A DNA stretch of 42,312 bases from Bartonella gabonensis (GTDB lineage Bacteria > Pseudomonadota > Alphaproteobacteria > Rhizobiales > Rhizobiaceae), in assembly GCF_903679515.1 (NCBI RefSeq), contig NZ_CAHOYM010000012.1, positions 5,618-47,929 on the forward strand, read 5' to 3'. The position numbers were made by a program, and so were the translations under genes. How positions within the stretch are numbered: position 1 is the stretch's first letter; every line of letters starts with the position of its first letter. Below the pieces are notes generated by a model. That model was given only the letters and a program-made list of their open reading frames with translations, did not search any database and was not told the origin of the DNA. This document shows positions 1-9,606 of this stretch, piece by piece.

Positions 1-428
1 AAAGTAAGAATTTTGATACGAATTTAATAAAAAACATGGCATATCATTTTTGCATAGAATACTGTTTAAGTGCTTATTTTACCCTCAAGACTCATGCCTT
101 TTTAAGGAAAGAATAATTATGTTGAGCATCTTATGAAAGCCAATAAATTTTTTCAGAAGACTAAATCTCAAAAAGCACAAAAAATACAATTTTTCGTGTT
201 TCACTTTACTTTTCATGAATCAATCAATTTGCACAGATAGTATTTAATCATGAGTTTTTTCTCAGCCATTCATGAGCAAAGATTGCTTCTACAAGAATTC
301 ATTCATTTTTAGAACGATTATCGTGACTACCGTTCTTCATAAGAGGCCAATGCGCTTTTAGAGATTAAATCTCCAAAGGCACATACTATTTCTAGGCTTG
401 ACCTTTACTTTCATGAATTCGTCATTCT
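1..428. repeat. Spacer holding a decayed tandem copy of the sdhB 3' end
   Basis: No gene is seen here. Positions about 80-283 align with about 284-487, the second of which includes the last 20 or so codons of sdhB. Matching blocks are TAAATCTC-x-AAA-x-GCACA (161-179 vs 365-383), CTTTACTTTTCATGAAT against CCTTTACTTTCATGAAT, and TTTAATCATGAG against TTCAACCATGAG. The offset is a steady 204 bp or so. I infer an old tandem duplication whose gene-distal copy has drifted. No clear terminator for the sdh operon was found. Confidence 0.6.
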
Positions 429-1208
429 TTAAAGGCGGCGTTCAACCATGAGCTTTTTAATTTCAGCAATTGCTTTTGCTGGATTTAATCCCTTTGGACA
501 GGTTTGTGCACAATTCATAATCGTATGACAGCGATAAAGACGGAAAGGATCTTCTAAATTATCAAGACGTTCACCACACATCTCATCACGTGAATCCACA
601 ATCCAGCGATAAGCTTGGAGCAAAACAGCAGGGCCCAAATAACGATCACCATTCCACCAATAACTTGGACATGATGTTTGGCAACAGGCACACAAAATAC
701 ATTCATAAAGACCATCAATTTTTTGGCGGTCAGCGTAACTTTGTAACCATTCTTTTGCAGGTTCAGGCGAAACAGTTTGCAACCAAGGTTCAATGACTCG
801 GTGTTGTGCATAAAAGCGCTTTAAATCAGGAACCAAATCTTTCACAACCGGCATGGAAGGCAAAGGATAGACCTTAATAGGGTGTTTTACATCATCCATA
901 CCTTTGGTACAAGCCAATGTATTGGTTCCATCAATATTCATGGCACAAGAACCACAGATGCCTTCACGGCATGATCGGCGAAGTGTCAAAGTTGGGTCAA
1001 TATGGTTTTTAATAAATAAAAGCCCATCAAGAATCATAGGACCACAAGCAGAACGATCCACATAATAAGTATCCAGATGTGGATTTTCTTCATCATCAGG
1101 CGACCAACGATACACATGAAATTCTGTCAGTTTTGTTGCACCTTCAGGTTTAGGCCAAACCTTTCCAGGTTTTACTTGAGAATTTTTGGGAAGCTTAATT
1201 TGTACCAT
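429..1208 (-). CDS. sdhB: Succinate dehydrogenase iron-sulfur subunit SdhB
   Basis: This 259-residue protein carries electrons from the FAD of SdhA to the membrane quinone site through [2Fe-2S], [4Fe-4S] and [3Fe-4S] clusters in complex II of the inner membrane. The N-terminal ferredoxin domain has the cysteine pattern [12 protein letters not shown] followed by a later C (about residues 80-100). The C-terminal helical domain has [12 protein letters not shown] and [17 protein letters not shown], which supply the ligands of the other two clusters. Length is normal for the family. It is the last gene of sdhC-sdhD-sdhA-sdhB and starts 14 bases after the sdhA stop, so it is surely co-transcribed. 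The final codons are partly duplicated downstream in decayed form. Confidence 0.98.
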   Translation of the reverse strand: MVQIKLPKNSQVKPGKVWPKPEGATKLTEFHVYRWSPDDEENPHLDTYYVDRSACGPMILDGLLFIKNHIDPTLTLRRSCREGICGSCAMNIDGTNTLACTKGMDDVKHPIKVYPLPSMPVVKDLVPDLKRFYAQHRVIEPWLQTVSPEPAKEWLQSYADRQKIDGLYECILCACCQTSCPSYWWNGDRYLGPAVLLQAYRWIVDSRDEMCGERLDNLEDPFRLYRCHTIMNCAQTCPKGLNPAKAIAEIKKLMVERRL

Positions 1209-1222
1209 ATTTCATTCTCCCC

Positions 1223-3067
1223 TTAATAAACCCGTTTTTTAGGTGCAATGCGCTTTAAATCGATCCCACCATCAGCTTCAGCTGTTAACGGCTCCACATG
1301 AACAGGTCGATATGATAACGTCACCTTACCTTCTTTTGACAAATGTGACAGCGTATGTTTTCGCCAATTTTTATCATCACGCTCTGGATAATCTTCACGG
1401 GCATGAGCACCACGGCTTTCTAAACGTGCTTGTGCAGAATGAACAGTCACAATTGCATTCGCCATAAGATTTTCAAGCTCTAATGTTTCCACCAAATCAG
1501 AATTCCATATCAGAGAACGATCTGTAACTTTAAGATCAGACAATTCCCCCCAGATTTTATTCATCCGTTGACATCCTTGTTGTAAAGAATCTTCTGTACG
1601 GAAGACTGCTGCATATTCTTGCATTGTGCGTTGCATTTTTTCACGCAAAAGAGCTGTTGGTATCGCTCCTTGCGCAAAACGTAAACGATCAAAACGCGCC
1701 ATAATTTTGTCAACCGCTTCTTCATTCAAAGGTGGAATTTCTGCATTACGATCAATAACTTCACCCGCACGAATGGCAGCAGCACGCCCAAACACCACAA
1801 GATCAATCAATGAATTTGATCCCAAGCGGTTAGCACCATGAACAGAAGCACATCCCGCCTCTCCTACCGCCATCAACCCTGGTTGAATACGATCTGGTGA
1901 ATCAGCCGTTGGATTGAGAACTTCCCCGTAGTAGTTGGTCGGAATCCCGCCCATATTATAATGAACCGTTGGCAAGATGGGGATTGGTTCTTTTGTTACA
2001 TCCACCCCTGCAAAGATTCGGGCGGATTCGGAAATCCCTGGTAAACGCTCATGCAAGATTGCAGGATCAATATGATTGAGAACCAAATGAATATGATCCT
2101 TTTTAGGTCCAACGCCACGCCCTTCACGAATTTCAAGCGTAATACAACGCGAAACCAGATCGCGTGAAGCCAAATCCTTAAAGGAAGGTGCATAACGCTC
2201 CATAAAGCATTCACCCTCAGAATTAATTAAATAGCCCCCCTCACCACGAGCGCCTTCTGTAATGAGACAGCCAGAACCATAAATTCCTGTAGGATGGAAT
2301 TGCACAAATTCCATATCCTGAAGGGGTAATCCAGCCCGTGCGATCATTCCACCCCCATCACCCGTACAAGTATGTGCCGATGTCGCGGAAAAATAAGCAC
2401 GTCCATAACCACCGGTCGCAAGAACGACCATTTTAGCAGAAAAACGGTGTATTGTACCATCATCGAGATTCCATGCCACAACTCCTGTACAAACCCCATC
2501 CGTCATGATGAGATCGAGCGCAAAATATTCAATAAAAAATTGCGCATTATGCTTTAAGCTTTGTCCATAAAGCGTATGCAAAATGGCATGTCCTGTACGA
2601 TCAGCCGCTGCACAAGTCCGTTGAACAGGTGGGCCTTCACCAAATTGTGTCGTATGTCCACCGAAAGGACGTTGATAAATTTTTCCTTCTTGCGTTCGCG
2701 AAAAAGGAACGCCATAATGTTCTAATTCATATACAGCAGCAGGGGCATTACGCACCAAATATTCCATTGCATCAGTATCACCCAACCAATCAGAACCTTT
2801 CACGGTATCATATAAATGCCACTGCCAATTGTCAGGCCCCATGTTTGAAAGCGATGCAGCAATCCCCCCTTGTGCTGCCACCGTGTGTGAGCGCGTTGGA
2901 AAAACCTTCGTGATACAAGCTGTTTTTAATCCTTGTTCTGCCATTCCCAGTGTTGCACGTAATCCTGCACCACCTGCCCCAACAACAACAACATCAAATT
3001 TATGATCTACAGTACGATAAGGGGCATTACCTGCTTTAACGCCCAAAGATGATCTTGTACCCGCCAT
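1223..3067 (-). CDS. sdhA: Succinate dehydrogenase flavoprotein subunit SdhA
   Basis: This 614-residue subunit oxidises succinate to fumarate with covalently bound FAD. It begins with a dinucleotide-binding motif, [13 protein letters not shown] (about residues 26-38). The flavinylation segment [15 protein letters not shown] supplies the FAD-linking histidine. The substrate-site motifs HPTGI, GARGEGG and [11 protein letters not shown] are all visible. The C-terminal domain contains the expected [15 protein letters not shown] region. Length is typical. The start lies 6 bases after the sdhD stop. An SDHAF4-type (DUF1674) protein, whose eukaryotic relatives bind flavinylated SdhA, is encoded in the same window at 23903. 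Confidence 0.98.
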   Translation of the reverse strand: MAGTRSSLGVKAGNAPYRTVDHKFDVVVVGAGGAGLRATLGMAEQGLKTACITKVFPTRSHTVAAQGGIAASLSNMGPDNWQWHLYDTVKGSDWLGDTDAMEYLVRNAPAAVYELEHYGVPFSRTQEGKIYQRPFGGHTTQFGEGPPVQRTCAAADRTGHAILHTLYGQSLKHNAQFFIEYFALDLIMTDGVCTGVVAWNLDDGTIHRFSAKMVVLATGGYGRAYFSATSAHTCTGDGGGMIARAGLPLQDMEFVQFHPTGIYGSGCLITEGARGEGGYLINSEGECFMERYAPSFKDLASRDLVSRCITLEIREGRGVGPKKDHIHLVLNHIDPAILHERLPGISESARIFAGVDVTKEPIPILPTVHYNMGGIPTNYYGEVLNPTADSPDRIQPGLMAVGEAGCASVHGANRLGSNSLIDLVVFGRAAAIRAGEVIDRNAEIPPLNEEAVDKIMARFDRLRFAQGAIPTALLREKMQRTMQEYAAVFRTEDSLQQGCQRMNKIWGELSDLKVTDRSLIWNSDLVETLELENLMANAIVTVHSAQARLESRGAHAREDYPERDDKNWRKHTLSHLSKEGKVTLSYRPVHVEPLTAEADGGIDLKRIAPKKRVY

Positions 3068-3073
3068 ATTTGT

Positions 3074-3460
3074 TTACCCCCCTAATGCAATTTTCAAAAG
3101 AGAAAAAATAATGACACCGCCCATGAAAAAACAAAATAAAATATTCAATATCAAAAAGAATAACCGGAAGCCTTCGCGTGGAATATAATCTTCAATCACC
3201 ACCTGCATAACAAGTTTCATATGATAAAAGACTGAAAGAGTCATCAATCCCATCAAAACAGCAACAACAGGATGTGCAAGCCTTGCACGTACAATACTAT
3301 AGTCCTTGCCCACAAGCGAAAGAATAAGAACAATAAAAAATATCAAAAGCGGTAGATTGATAAACCCTGTCAAACGTTCTAACCAAAAATGCTCTGTTCC
3401 TTCATGAGCACTCCCACGCCCCCGTACTTTTCCAAGTTCCGTTCGAAAATCTTTTTTCAT
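3074..3460 (-). CDS. sdhD: Succinate dehydrogenase membrane anchor SdhD
   Basis: This small protein has three predicted membrane helices and with SdhC anchors complex II, binds haem b and forms the ubiquinone pocket. I see three hydrophobic stretches, and the FYHMKLVMQVVIEDYI segment in the second helix contains the family's histidine and the Asp-Tyr pair near the quinone site. The N-terminus keeps the GKVRGRGSAHEGTEHFW pattern of Rhizobiales SdhD. I chose the ATG at 3460 (128 residues). A GTG four codons upstream (3472) is in frame, sits 6 bases from the sdhC stop, and cannot be excluded because the purine-rich GGGGGTG sequence overlaps it. Confidence 0.93.
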   Translation of the reverse strand: MKKDFRTELGKVRGRGSAHEGTEHFWLERLTGFINLPLLIFFIVLILSLVGKDYSIVRARLAHPVVAVLMGLMTLSVFYHMKLVMQVVIEDYIPREGFRLFFLILNILFCFFMGGVIIFSLLKIALGG

Positions 3461-3478
3461 GTCTCTTTTCACCCCCAG

Positions 3479-3880
3479 CTAAACAACGGTATATCCAATA
3501 ATCCAAATTGCAAAAGTAACAATAAGAGAAATAAACACGGTTGCCCATGCCACCACGGTTGCTTTTTCTTTCGCCAAAAGGGAAGGATTCAAATCCCAAA
3601 CAATGTGGCGAACACCACCAACCATGTGATGAACCCCTGCCAAAGTATAAAGAAATAAAATACACAATCCAAACCAAGAACTATAAATCTCTTGAACCGT
3701 TCTGAACGCCTCCTCGCCACATGCAATAGCAATTAACCAAACAGCAAAAAAAACCGTTCCAACATAAAGGGCCATACCCGTAATACGATGTGCAATGGAC
3801 ATGGCCATAGTAATTGTCCAACGATAAATACTTATATGAGGGGAACGAGGGCGCTTTTTTATCCTAGTTTTTTCTGTCAT
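3479..3880 (-). CDS. sdhC: Succinate dehydrogenase cytochrome b556 subunit SdhC
   Basis: First gene of the sdh operon, 133 residues with three membrane helices. It carries the family signature RPRSPHISIYRW near the N-terminus, then SIAHRITG, and the haem-ligand region HHMVGGVRHIVWD in the second helix. Its role is to bind haem b and quinone together with SdhD. The ATG at 3880 follows AGGAT at a good distance (5 bases). A candidate sigma70-type promoter lies about 190 bases upstream on the same strand. Confidence 0.97.
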   Translation of the reverse strand: MTEKTRIKKRPRSPHISIYRWTITMAMSIAHRITGMALYVGTVFFAVWLIAIACGEEAFRTVQEIYSSWFGLCILFLYTLAGVHHMVGGVRHIVWDLNPSLLAKEKATVVAWATVFISLIVTFAIWIIGYTVV

Positions 3881-4076
3881 AAAATATCCTGACCTGGTTT
3901 TTACAACCGCAATGAACGAGAAAGTTCATACAAAATGATCCAATATATTATCTCGTTTTCACTTGTTTGGCATCTCAAGATACCGATACTACAGGTCGGT
4001 TGTCTCAAATAACGGATTAAAGGTCACGCATAAAAAAACCGATTACTCCACGGGTATGAACCGCAAAACTTGCTTT

Positions 4077-4105
4077 AATCTAATACACTTTCATCTTAAC
4101 GTCAA
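4077..4105 (-). promoter_or_regulatory. Candidate sigma70-type promoter of the sdh operon
   Basis: On the minus strand I read TTGACG (4105-4100) and TAGATT (4082-4077) separated by exactly 17 bases. It lies between the rplS terminator and sdhC and would give a leader of roughly 190 bases. The match is by eye; alphaproteobacterial -10 boxes are loose, so this is a candidate only. Confidence 0.45.
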
Positions 4106-4310
4106 AGGTCTAATATCTTTTATCAAATATAAACAGACATTTTTTCAAACGATACTTATCCCGTTTGAGTATCCACGACATGTTCAATGATACTCTGCAC
4201 CTCACCCAATTATTAAGAATAAAAAAAGAGACAAAATTTGGATAGGTTAAATATTTTTATGTCCCCTCCAAACCTTTCAAATAACAAAACGAATCATAAA
4301 AGATGCAAAT

Positions 4311-4330
4311 AAGCGGCCTGAAAGCCGCTT
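4311..4330 (-). terminator. Rho-independent terminator after rplS
   Basis: A 7-bp stem AAGCGGC/GCCGCTT with a 6-base loop lies about 60 bases past the rplS stop. On the minus strand it is followed by a weakly T-rich stretch, on the plus strand by TTTGTATAAAG, so it may work both ways. It separates the rplS unit from the sdh operon. Confidence 0.7.
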
Positions 4331-4389
4331 TTGTATAAAGTTTAACTGATATAATTTTTACTCAGCAACTTGCGTTTCAACATCTGCGT

Positions 4390-4797
4390 TTACAAGTTTT
4401 TTTCTACTTTTTCAACGCCCTTTTCACCCTTTTTTCGATAATCTCTCTTTTCAGCAATACGGGCAGCTTTACCTCTCAAACCACGAAGATAATAGAGTTT
4501 TGCACGACGCACTTTACCACGACGCACCAGCTCAACAGCTTCAATCAAAGGAGAATAAACAGGGAATACACGTTCGACCCCTTCACCATAAGAAATCTTG
4601 CGTACTGTAAAGGTCTCATTCAACCCACCGCCTGAACGCGCAATACACACCCCTTCATAAGCCTGAACACGCGTCCGCGTACCTTCCGTCACACGCACCA
4701 TGACACGAACTGTATCTCCTGGTTTAAAGGCTGGAAATTGGCGCTTTTCTTCAATTTTTGCACATTGTTCAGCTTCAAGCTGTGCGATAATATTCAT
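4390..4797 (-). CDS. rplS: 50S ribosomal protein L19
   Basis: L19 sits at the 30S-50S interface. The protein shows the family core [45 protein letters not shown]-x-YSPL and [13 protein letters not shown] chose the ATG at 4797 (135 residues, beginning [11 protein letters not shown]) because AAGGAT lies 7 bases upstream. An in-frame ATG at 4812 would give five extra residues without that spacing. The C-terminal tail ends at a stop just after a run of seven A. With one more A the frame would continue as [11 protein letters not shown] to a stop at 4358-4360, so the present end may be a frameshift or a sequencing error. The ribosomal core is unaffected. Confidence 0.96.
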   Translation of the reverse strand: MNIIAQLEAEQCAKIEEKRQFPAFKPGDTVRVMVRVTEGTRTRVQAYEGVCIARSGGGLNETFTVRKISYGEGVERVFPVYSPLIEAVELVRRGKVRRAKLYYLRGLRGKAARIAEKRDYRKKGEKGVEKVEKNL

Positions 4798-5006
4798 TTT
4801 TTTATCCTTCATGTTCTTTATCGAACAGTCAGAGCGCTCAACTCTTACCCAAAAAGCCTTATACTACGAAAAGATGCTCTTTAAGCTATGCCTTACACAG
4901 GAGCGAATACACCATTCCTTCATTTTAATTTTGGAACTACAGAAAACCTTTTATTAAAAACTCTTTAAAAAAGAGAGCCATGCAATACACTACCTTATCC
5001 TATGAA

Positions 5007-5705
5007 TCAAGTTTTCTGACGATTTTTATCATAACGCGCATAAAGATCAGGACGACGTTGACGTGTTAACAATTCAGCTTGTCTTTGACGCCAATCTGCA
5101 ATCGCCTTATGATGCCCTGAGGTCAACACGGGCGGAATTTCTCGTCCTTCGAAAAGAGAAGGACGCGTGTATTGCGGATGTTCCAGCAAACCATTCTCAA
5201 AGCTTTCACACTTTGCAGAAGCTTTATTCCCCATCACGCCAGGAAGAAGACGTATAATAGCATCTAAGATAACCAGTGCAGCGGTTTCACCACCGGAAAG
5301 AATATAATCACCAATAGAGACTTCTTCTAATTTCCGTGCTTCGATGACTCGCTCATCAACACCTTCAAAACGTCCACAAACCAATGTTACGCCCGAATCA
5401 GCAGCCAAACGACGCGCATAAGCTTGATCAAAAGGGTGCCCACGTGGACTCATCAATAATCTCGGTGAATCCTGTAGACAACCATCAAGCGCAGCCGCCA
5501 AAACATCCGCCCGCATCACCATACCAGCCCCCCCACCAGCGGGTGTATCATCAACGCTATGGTGTTTATCCAAAGCGAAATCTCTAATCTGCACTGTCTC
5601 CAGTGACCAAATTCCACGCTCTAAAGCTTGCCCTGCTAAAGAATACCCTAAAAAACCAGGAAACATTTCAGGATAAAGAGTTAAAATGCGCGCCTGAAAC
5701 TTCAT
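5007..5705 (-). CDS. trmD: tRNA (guanine-N1)-methyltransferase TrmD
   Basis: TrmD methylates G37 of tRNAs next to the anticodon using S-adenosylmethionine, which prevents +1 frameshifting. This 232-residue protein shows the SPOUT trefoil-knot sequences [15 protein letters not shown] and [11 protein letters not shown], then LLPGVMGN and the YTRP segment. Length is normal. It lies between rimM (287 bases upstream) and rplS (about 210 bases downstream), the order found in most proteobacteria, although both gaps are unusually wide for this operon. Confidence 0.97.
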   Translation of the reverse strand: MKFQARILTLYPEMFPGFLGYSLAGQALERGIWSLETVQIRDFALDKHHSVDDTPAGGGAGMVMRADVLAAALDGCLQDSPRLLMSPRGHPFDQAYARRLAADSGVTLVCGRFEGVDERVIEARKLEEVSIGDYILSGGETAALVILDAIIRLLPGVMGNKASAKCESFENGLLEHPQYTRPSLFEGREIPPVLTSGHHKAIADWRQRQAELLTRQRRPDLYARYDKNRQKT

Positions 5706-5992
5706 TTTTATTTTTTCATCCTCATCTTATTCAACAAACTCTTTTAAATCAAAATGGCACAAATCAGTTCAGTATAACGCTATAACATTAATTTGAATCC
5801 TCTTTATCTGCGCCATACTTAATAGGCTCCTTCTCTTAACTTGCAGTTTAAAAATAAAGACTCTAAAAATTCAGAAATATCTTAAGGTAAAGCGCTATAA
5901 TATCTACTCAAAAGTGTATTCTTACTATTTTCATACTTTTCACTTTTTATTGACGAAATTCGTCAGTTATTTTTTAGATTCACGCCATTTCC
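5706..5992. other. Wide rimM-trmD spacer with a small hairpin
   Basis: These 287 bases separate two genes that usually sit close together. I see no gene. A short inverted repeat TGACGAAATTCGTCA occupies 5951-5965, and on the plus strand it is followed by a T-rich run, the wrong orientation for ending rimM transcription. A promoter for trmD may lie here but I could not pick one with confidence. Confidence 0.4.
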
Positions 5993-6538
5993 TTATTGAT
6001 CATTTTCTCCCCCATCGCTAAGTCCAGCAGCTATCGGATCAACAATAAGAAAACCAGAATCCATACAAATTTCTGGTACCGCCACCTTACTAAAGGGAAT
6101 AAGCACTTTTTTGCCTGTATTCAAACGTATTTCAAGCAAATCACCAGCCCCGAAATTGAAAAACCCACTTACTTCACCTAAGATTTTTCCCCCATATTCT
6201 TGAACACGCAAACCTATTAAATCAACTTGATAAAACTCATCCTCGCTCAAATCATCAATCAATTGATCACGCATCACATAAAGGCGAATACCTTTTAAAG
6301 ACTCGGCATCATTACGATTATTAATCCCTTTAAAACGTACAATCGCGTTATTTTTTTGTGTGCGAAGAGTTACAATTTCATAAGAACGTCCCATATCATC
6401 ATAAAGAATCCCATAAGACTTGAAACGCTGTGGCTCGGCACTTAAAATTTTAACAAAAACATCTCCTCTTATACCGTGAGGCATACCAATAATGGCAAGA
6501 TAGACTTTATTTTTCAGCTTTTCTTCATTATACTTCAT
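5993..6538 (-). CDS. rimM: Ribosome maturation factor RimM
   Basis: RimM binds S19 and helps 16S rRNA processing and 30S head assembly. The 181-residue protein has the N-terminal barrel with the IIGMPHGIRGDVFVK segment, then the PRC-barrel part with DEFYQVDLIGLRV and VLIPFSKVAVPEI. Length fits the family. The ATG at 6538 lacks a strong ribosome-binding site. In other Rhizobiales rimM normally follows rpsP directly; here rpsP is about 17.7 kb away at 24262-24636, so rimM must have its own promoter upstream of 6538. Confidence 0.93.
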   Translation of the reverse strand: MKYNEEKLKNKVYLAIIGMPHGIRGDVFVKILSAEPQRFKSYGILYDDMGRSYEIVTLRTQKNNAIVRFKGINNRNDAESLKGIRLYVMRDQLIDDLSEDEFYQVDLIGLRVQEYGGKILGEVSGFFNFGAGDLLEIRLNTGKKVLIPFSKVAVPEICMDSGFLIVDPIAAGLSDGGENDQ

Positions 6539-6669
6539 GCAAAAACATCATCTCTCGAAAATGAACCCTCAATCTTAACCATTTCTATTCAATCTTGTTG
6601 CCATATGAGACAATCTTCCCAAAAGACCTTTCTTGGTAACAAAAACAAATCAATAAAGGAGAAAGTCTT

Positions 6670-7491
6670 ATGGCAAATATTATGCTATTTTACAAAGATA
6701 TCACGCCAATCAACAAAGTTTCCCATAAAAATCTAAAATTTGCACCGCCAAGCGATATGTCTTTTGCCAAAGATACGCACTGGGTTCCTTTAGCAAGTAC
6801 TGAATATTTTCAAGCAGCATTAGACTATCCTATTTTGTTTATGTGCGCCGAAGATGAACAAAAAAAACGGCACTATACTTCCGCCGCTCTTGTCGGTCTT
6901 TCGAACGACGAAAATGACTATATTGCCTCTGATAAAAGTTGGAAAACCAATACTTATGTTCCTGCTTTTGTTCGTCGTTATCCATTTGTTTTAGCACAAA
7001 TTAGTAATGAAAAAGAGCTTTCTGTTTGCTTCGATCAACAGTCAGGGATGTTTAATGAAGTCGCAGGAACAGAACTTTTTAATTCTGATGGCTCTATTTC
7101 TCCTTTTATGGAAGAACGGATTCATTTTCTTGAAAGTTTTAAAATCGCTATGGAGAAAACCTCTGAATTTATTGATGCCCTTGTGGAAATGGATCTTCTC
7201 AGTCAAAAATCAATCAATGTGAAAAACGATGAAGGTCTCTCAGCACAATTAGAAAATTTTTGGGTTGTTGACGAAGAGAAGTTGAATAAATTATCGGCAA
7301 GCCAACTTGCCAAGCTTCATAAAAATGGCTTTTTAGGATTAATTTTTGCGCATTTGATGTCAACGCATAATCTTTTAAAAATACTCTCTCTCAAAGGTGA
7401 AAAACAACTTATCAACCGCGAAGAGCAATCTGAAAAAAATAATGGTCACGTCGACGATGAAAAATCTAAAAAGAAAGAAACCCTCAACTAG
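6670..7491 (+). CDS. SapC family protein
   Basis: This 273-residue protein belongs by eye to the SapC family (named after a Campylobacter S-layer-associated protein); its molecular role is not established. Family-like features are HWVPLASTEYFQAALDYPILF near the start, then WKTNTYVPAFVRRYPFVLA and, in the C-terminal half, helical segments ending in HLMSTHNLLKI. There is no signal peptide, so it is probably cytoplasmic. AAGGAG lies about 8 bases before the ATG at 6670. The xerC start is only 3 bases past its stop, so the two are probably transcribed together. The last 25 residues are very polar (EEQSEKNNGHVDDEKSKKKE). Confidence 0.85.
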   Translation: MANIMLFYKDITPINKVSHKNLKFAPPSDMSFAKDTHWVPLASTEYFQAALDYPILFMCAEDEQKKRHYTSAALVGLSNDENDYIASDKSWKTNTYVPAFVRRYPFVLAQISNEKELSVCFDQQSGMFNEVAGTELFNSDGSISPFMEERIHFLESFKIAMEKTSEFIDALVEMDLLSQKSINVKNDEGLSAQLENFWVVDEEKLNKLSASQLAKLHKNGFLGLIFAHLMSTHNLLKILSLKGEKQLINREEQSEKNNGHVDDEKSKKKETLN

Positions 7492-7494
7492 ATA

Positions 7495-8463
7495 ATGCCT
7501 ATAAAAGTCGACAAGAGAAAAGATGAAAATCGTCCTCTCATTCCAGCAGACCATGCGATTTTAACCGCAAGGAAAAACTGGTTAGAGTGTCTTATAAAAA
7601 CACGTCGTATGTCTGCAAAAACAGTGCAAGCCTATGAACGTGATACGCGGCAATTTTTATCTTTTCTCTGTCAACACTTAAGCCATGCACCAACCCTTAC
7701 AGATCTTGCTCATTTACGTGTCAGTGACTTGCGTGCTTATCTTGCTTATCGACGTACAAACAACGTCAGTGCACGTTCTTTAAGCCGCGGGGTAGCAGGT
7801 ATCCGTTCTTTTTTCAGATACCTATCGCGCGAAGGTATCGTCAATATTCCCGCTGCTCAACTTATCCGAAGCCCCAAACATCCAAAATCGCTTCCAAAAC
7901 CTTTAGCGATACAATCAGCCCTCCACATCGTCAAACAAGAAAATCAACTGGAAAACAAGCCTTGGATTAACGCGCGTAATGCGGCTGTCCTCATGCTTCT
8001 TTATGGCTGTGGAATGCGAATATCAGAAGCCTTAAGCCTCACACCAGAACAATTTTCTGATCCTGGAAAAACAAGTTTATTCATAACAGGAAAAGGAGGC
8101 AAAACACGCCTTGTCCCTCTCATCAAAATTGTTTACGAAGCTGTACAACATTATCTCAAATGCTGTCCATATCCTTTAAGAGATAACCACCCCATGTTTC
8201 GCGGTGCGCGAGGTGGTACTCTACAGCCTGCTATCATTCAAAAAACTGTACGCAACTTACGTACAAGTCTTGGTTTACCAGAAACGGCCACCCCCCATAC
8301 ACTACGCCATTCTTTTGCCACCCATCTTTTATCAAGAGGGGGAGATTTGCGAACAATTCAAGAACTTCTTGGGCACACGAGTCTTTCCACCACACAAACC
8401 TATACCCATGTCGATACAGAACATTTGTTGGAAATTTATCAAAAGGCGCATCCTCGTTCTTAA
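7495..8463 (+). CDS. xerC: Tyrosine recombinase XerC
   Basis: XerC with XerD resolves chromosome dimers at dif during cell division. The 322-residue protein has an N-terminal SAM-like core-binding domain (about residues 20-125, with QAYERDTRQFLSFL) and a C-terminal catalytic domain. The catalytic residues are visible: Arg in GCGMRISEAL, Lys in TGKGGKTRLVPL, HTLRHSFATHLL, the His in LLGHTS and the nucleophile Tyr in TQTYTHV. It starts 3 bases after the sapC-like stop without a clear ribosome-binding site, suggesting translational coupling. It could be another Xer-type integrase, but gene length and the absence of nearby mobile genes favour the housekeeping enzyme. Confidence 0.9.
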   Translation: MPIKVDKRKDENRPLIPADHAILTARKNWLECLIKTRRMSAKTVQAYERDTRQFLSFLCQHLSHAPTLTDLAHLRVSDLRAYLAYRRTNNVSARSLSRGVAGIRSFFRYLSREGIVNIPAAQLIRSPKHPKSLPKPLAIQSALHIVKQENQLENKPWINARNAAVLMLLYGCGMRISEALSLTPEQFSDPGKTSLFITGKGGKTRLVPLIKIVYEAVQHYLKCCPYPLRDNHPMFRGARGGTLQPAIIQKTVRNLRTSLGLPETATPHTLRHSFATHLLSRGGDLRTIQELLGHTSLSTTQTYTHVDTEHLLEIYQKAHPRS

Positions 8464-8495
8464 AAACGCCTTATCAAAAAAAATTAAAGCGTTTT
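8463..8495. terminator. Possible shared terminator between convergent xerC and bolA
   Basis: AAAACGC (8463-8469) pairs with GCGTTTT (8489-8495) across an A/T-rich loop of 19 bases, spanning the two stop codons. The stem is short and overlaps the last bolA codons, so I treat it as a weak bidirectional terminator candidate. Confidence 0.35.
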
Positions 8496-8756
8496 AACCT
8501 CAAGGGCCAAGGCATGAACACAAGTCGCTAACTCTTCTTTTAAGACTTGATAAATCGCTCGATGGATTTCTACGCGCGTCATATTGGAAAAAGAAGAAGA
8601 TAAAATTTTCACGCGAAAATGTGTTTCTCCTTTACCATCAAAAGCATGTTCATTATGAGGATGCCCTTCATGAAGATGACTCTCGTTCATCACTTCAAGT
8701 TTCTGCGGATGAAAAGCATCTTGAAGCTTTCTTTTGATGATTGTTTCTATAGACAT
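8484..8756 (-). CDS. BolA family protein
   Basis: BolA proteins pair with monothiol glutaredoxins and take part in iron-sulfur or iron signalling. This 90-residue protein has the complete BolA fold signature GETHFRVKILSSSF, then RVEIHRAIYQVL and the C-terminal HALAL motif. A histidine-rich loop (HLHEGHPHNEHAF, about residues 27-39) precedes the conserved part. It is convergent with xerC and divergent from the J-domain gene. In Rhizobiales as I recall it, bolA, the J-domain gene, cobS and cobT form a conserved neighbourhood, which is preserved here. Confidence 0.92.
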   Translation of the reverse strand: MSIETIIKRKLQDAFHPQKLEVMNESHLHEGHPHNEHAFDGKGETHFRVKILSSSFSNMTRVEIHRAIYQVLKEELATCVHALALEVKTL

Positions 8757-8881
8757 TTTTCATTCCTTAACAAAATTAAAAGTGCAATAATACACCTTCT
8801 TCATAACCAAATTAACTGTGCAAACAAATTTTTTAAAAGTCAATTCTTGTAAAATTAATTAATTTTGCATAAACCAATAAT

Positions 8882-9502
8882 ATGGCAATAACATCTAAAT
8901 TATTCGATTCAATCCGCATAAGCTCAAATAAAAAACAAAAATCTGAGCCAGAAGCGCAACAGTGTCAATGGGAAGGTTGTGAAAAGACAGGGACCCATAA
9001 AGCACCAGCAGGTCGAAATCACGAAGGACAATATCTACATTTTTGTATTGAGCACGTGCGTGCTTATAATAAAAATTTTAATTACTTTTCTGGTCTTAGC
9101 AATCAAGATATCGCAAAATTCCAAAAAGATGCGCTCACAGGGCATCGTCCAACATGGCCTACAGATCTTAGCAATGGGACAACGAAAAAAACCGCAGCCG
9201 ATTATGCAAAGATTCGCTCTGGAACAGCGGCTTATCAAAATCGTATGCGCGATCCCTTCACGCTTTTTACTAAACGGCATTCAAGCAGTAATTTCTCACG
9301 AAAATTAAAGCCCTTAGAGGCAAAAGCTTTTGATACACTGGGGCTACAAGCAAATGCTTCAGCAGAAGATATAAAAATGAAATATAAAGAGTTGGTAAAA
9401 AAGCACCATCCTGATTCCAATGGTGGTAATCGTGCTTCAGAAGAGCGCTTTCGTGATGTTTTGCATGCTTATAATTTGCTCAAAAAATCTGGTTTGTGCT
9501 GA
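8882..9502 (+). CDS. J-domain (DnaJ-like) protein
   Basis: A 206-residue protein with a C-terminal J domain (about residues 145-205) that includes the essential HPD tripeptide in KKHHPDSNGG and the flanking helices AFDTLGL and FRDVLHAYNLL. The N-terminal part has a small cysteine/histidine cluster, CQWEGCEKTGTHKAP and HFCIEHVRAYN, which may bind a metal. It would stimulate a DnaK-type ATPase, but it lacks the G/F and zinc domains of true DnaJ, so it is a specialised partner. It is divergent from bolA and precedes cobS by about 180 bases. Confidence 0.88.
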   Translation: MAITSKLFDSIRISSNKKQKSEPEAQQCQWEGCEKTGTHKAPAGRNHEGQYLHFCIEHVRAYNKNFNYFSGLSNQDIAKFQKDALTGHRPTWPTDLSNGTTKKTAADYAKIRSGTAAYQNRMRDPFTLFTKRHSSSNFSRKLKPLEAKAFDTLGLQANASAEDIKMKYKELVKKHHPDSNGGNRASEERFRDVLHAYNLLKKSGLC

Positions 9503-9606
9503 AAAAATACGCTTGCATAAAACATTATTGTCTTCACAAAACATGATAGAATAGATGAAAAAGATCGCCTTCATCTCATCTTTCTTCATCTCTAAAGCTC
9601 TCGTTA

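Noticed and set aside
3963-4190. A 75-codon open frame on the plus strand
   Set aside because: It lies antisense over the sdh promoter region, has no ribosome-binding site and no protein-like composition.
6670-8463. sapC-like gene plus xerC as a mobile or defence module
   Set aside because: The recombinase matches chromosomal XerC and the neighbours are housekeeping genes; adjacency alone does not support a mobile system.
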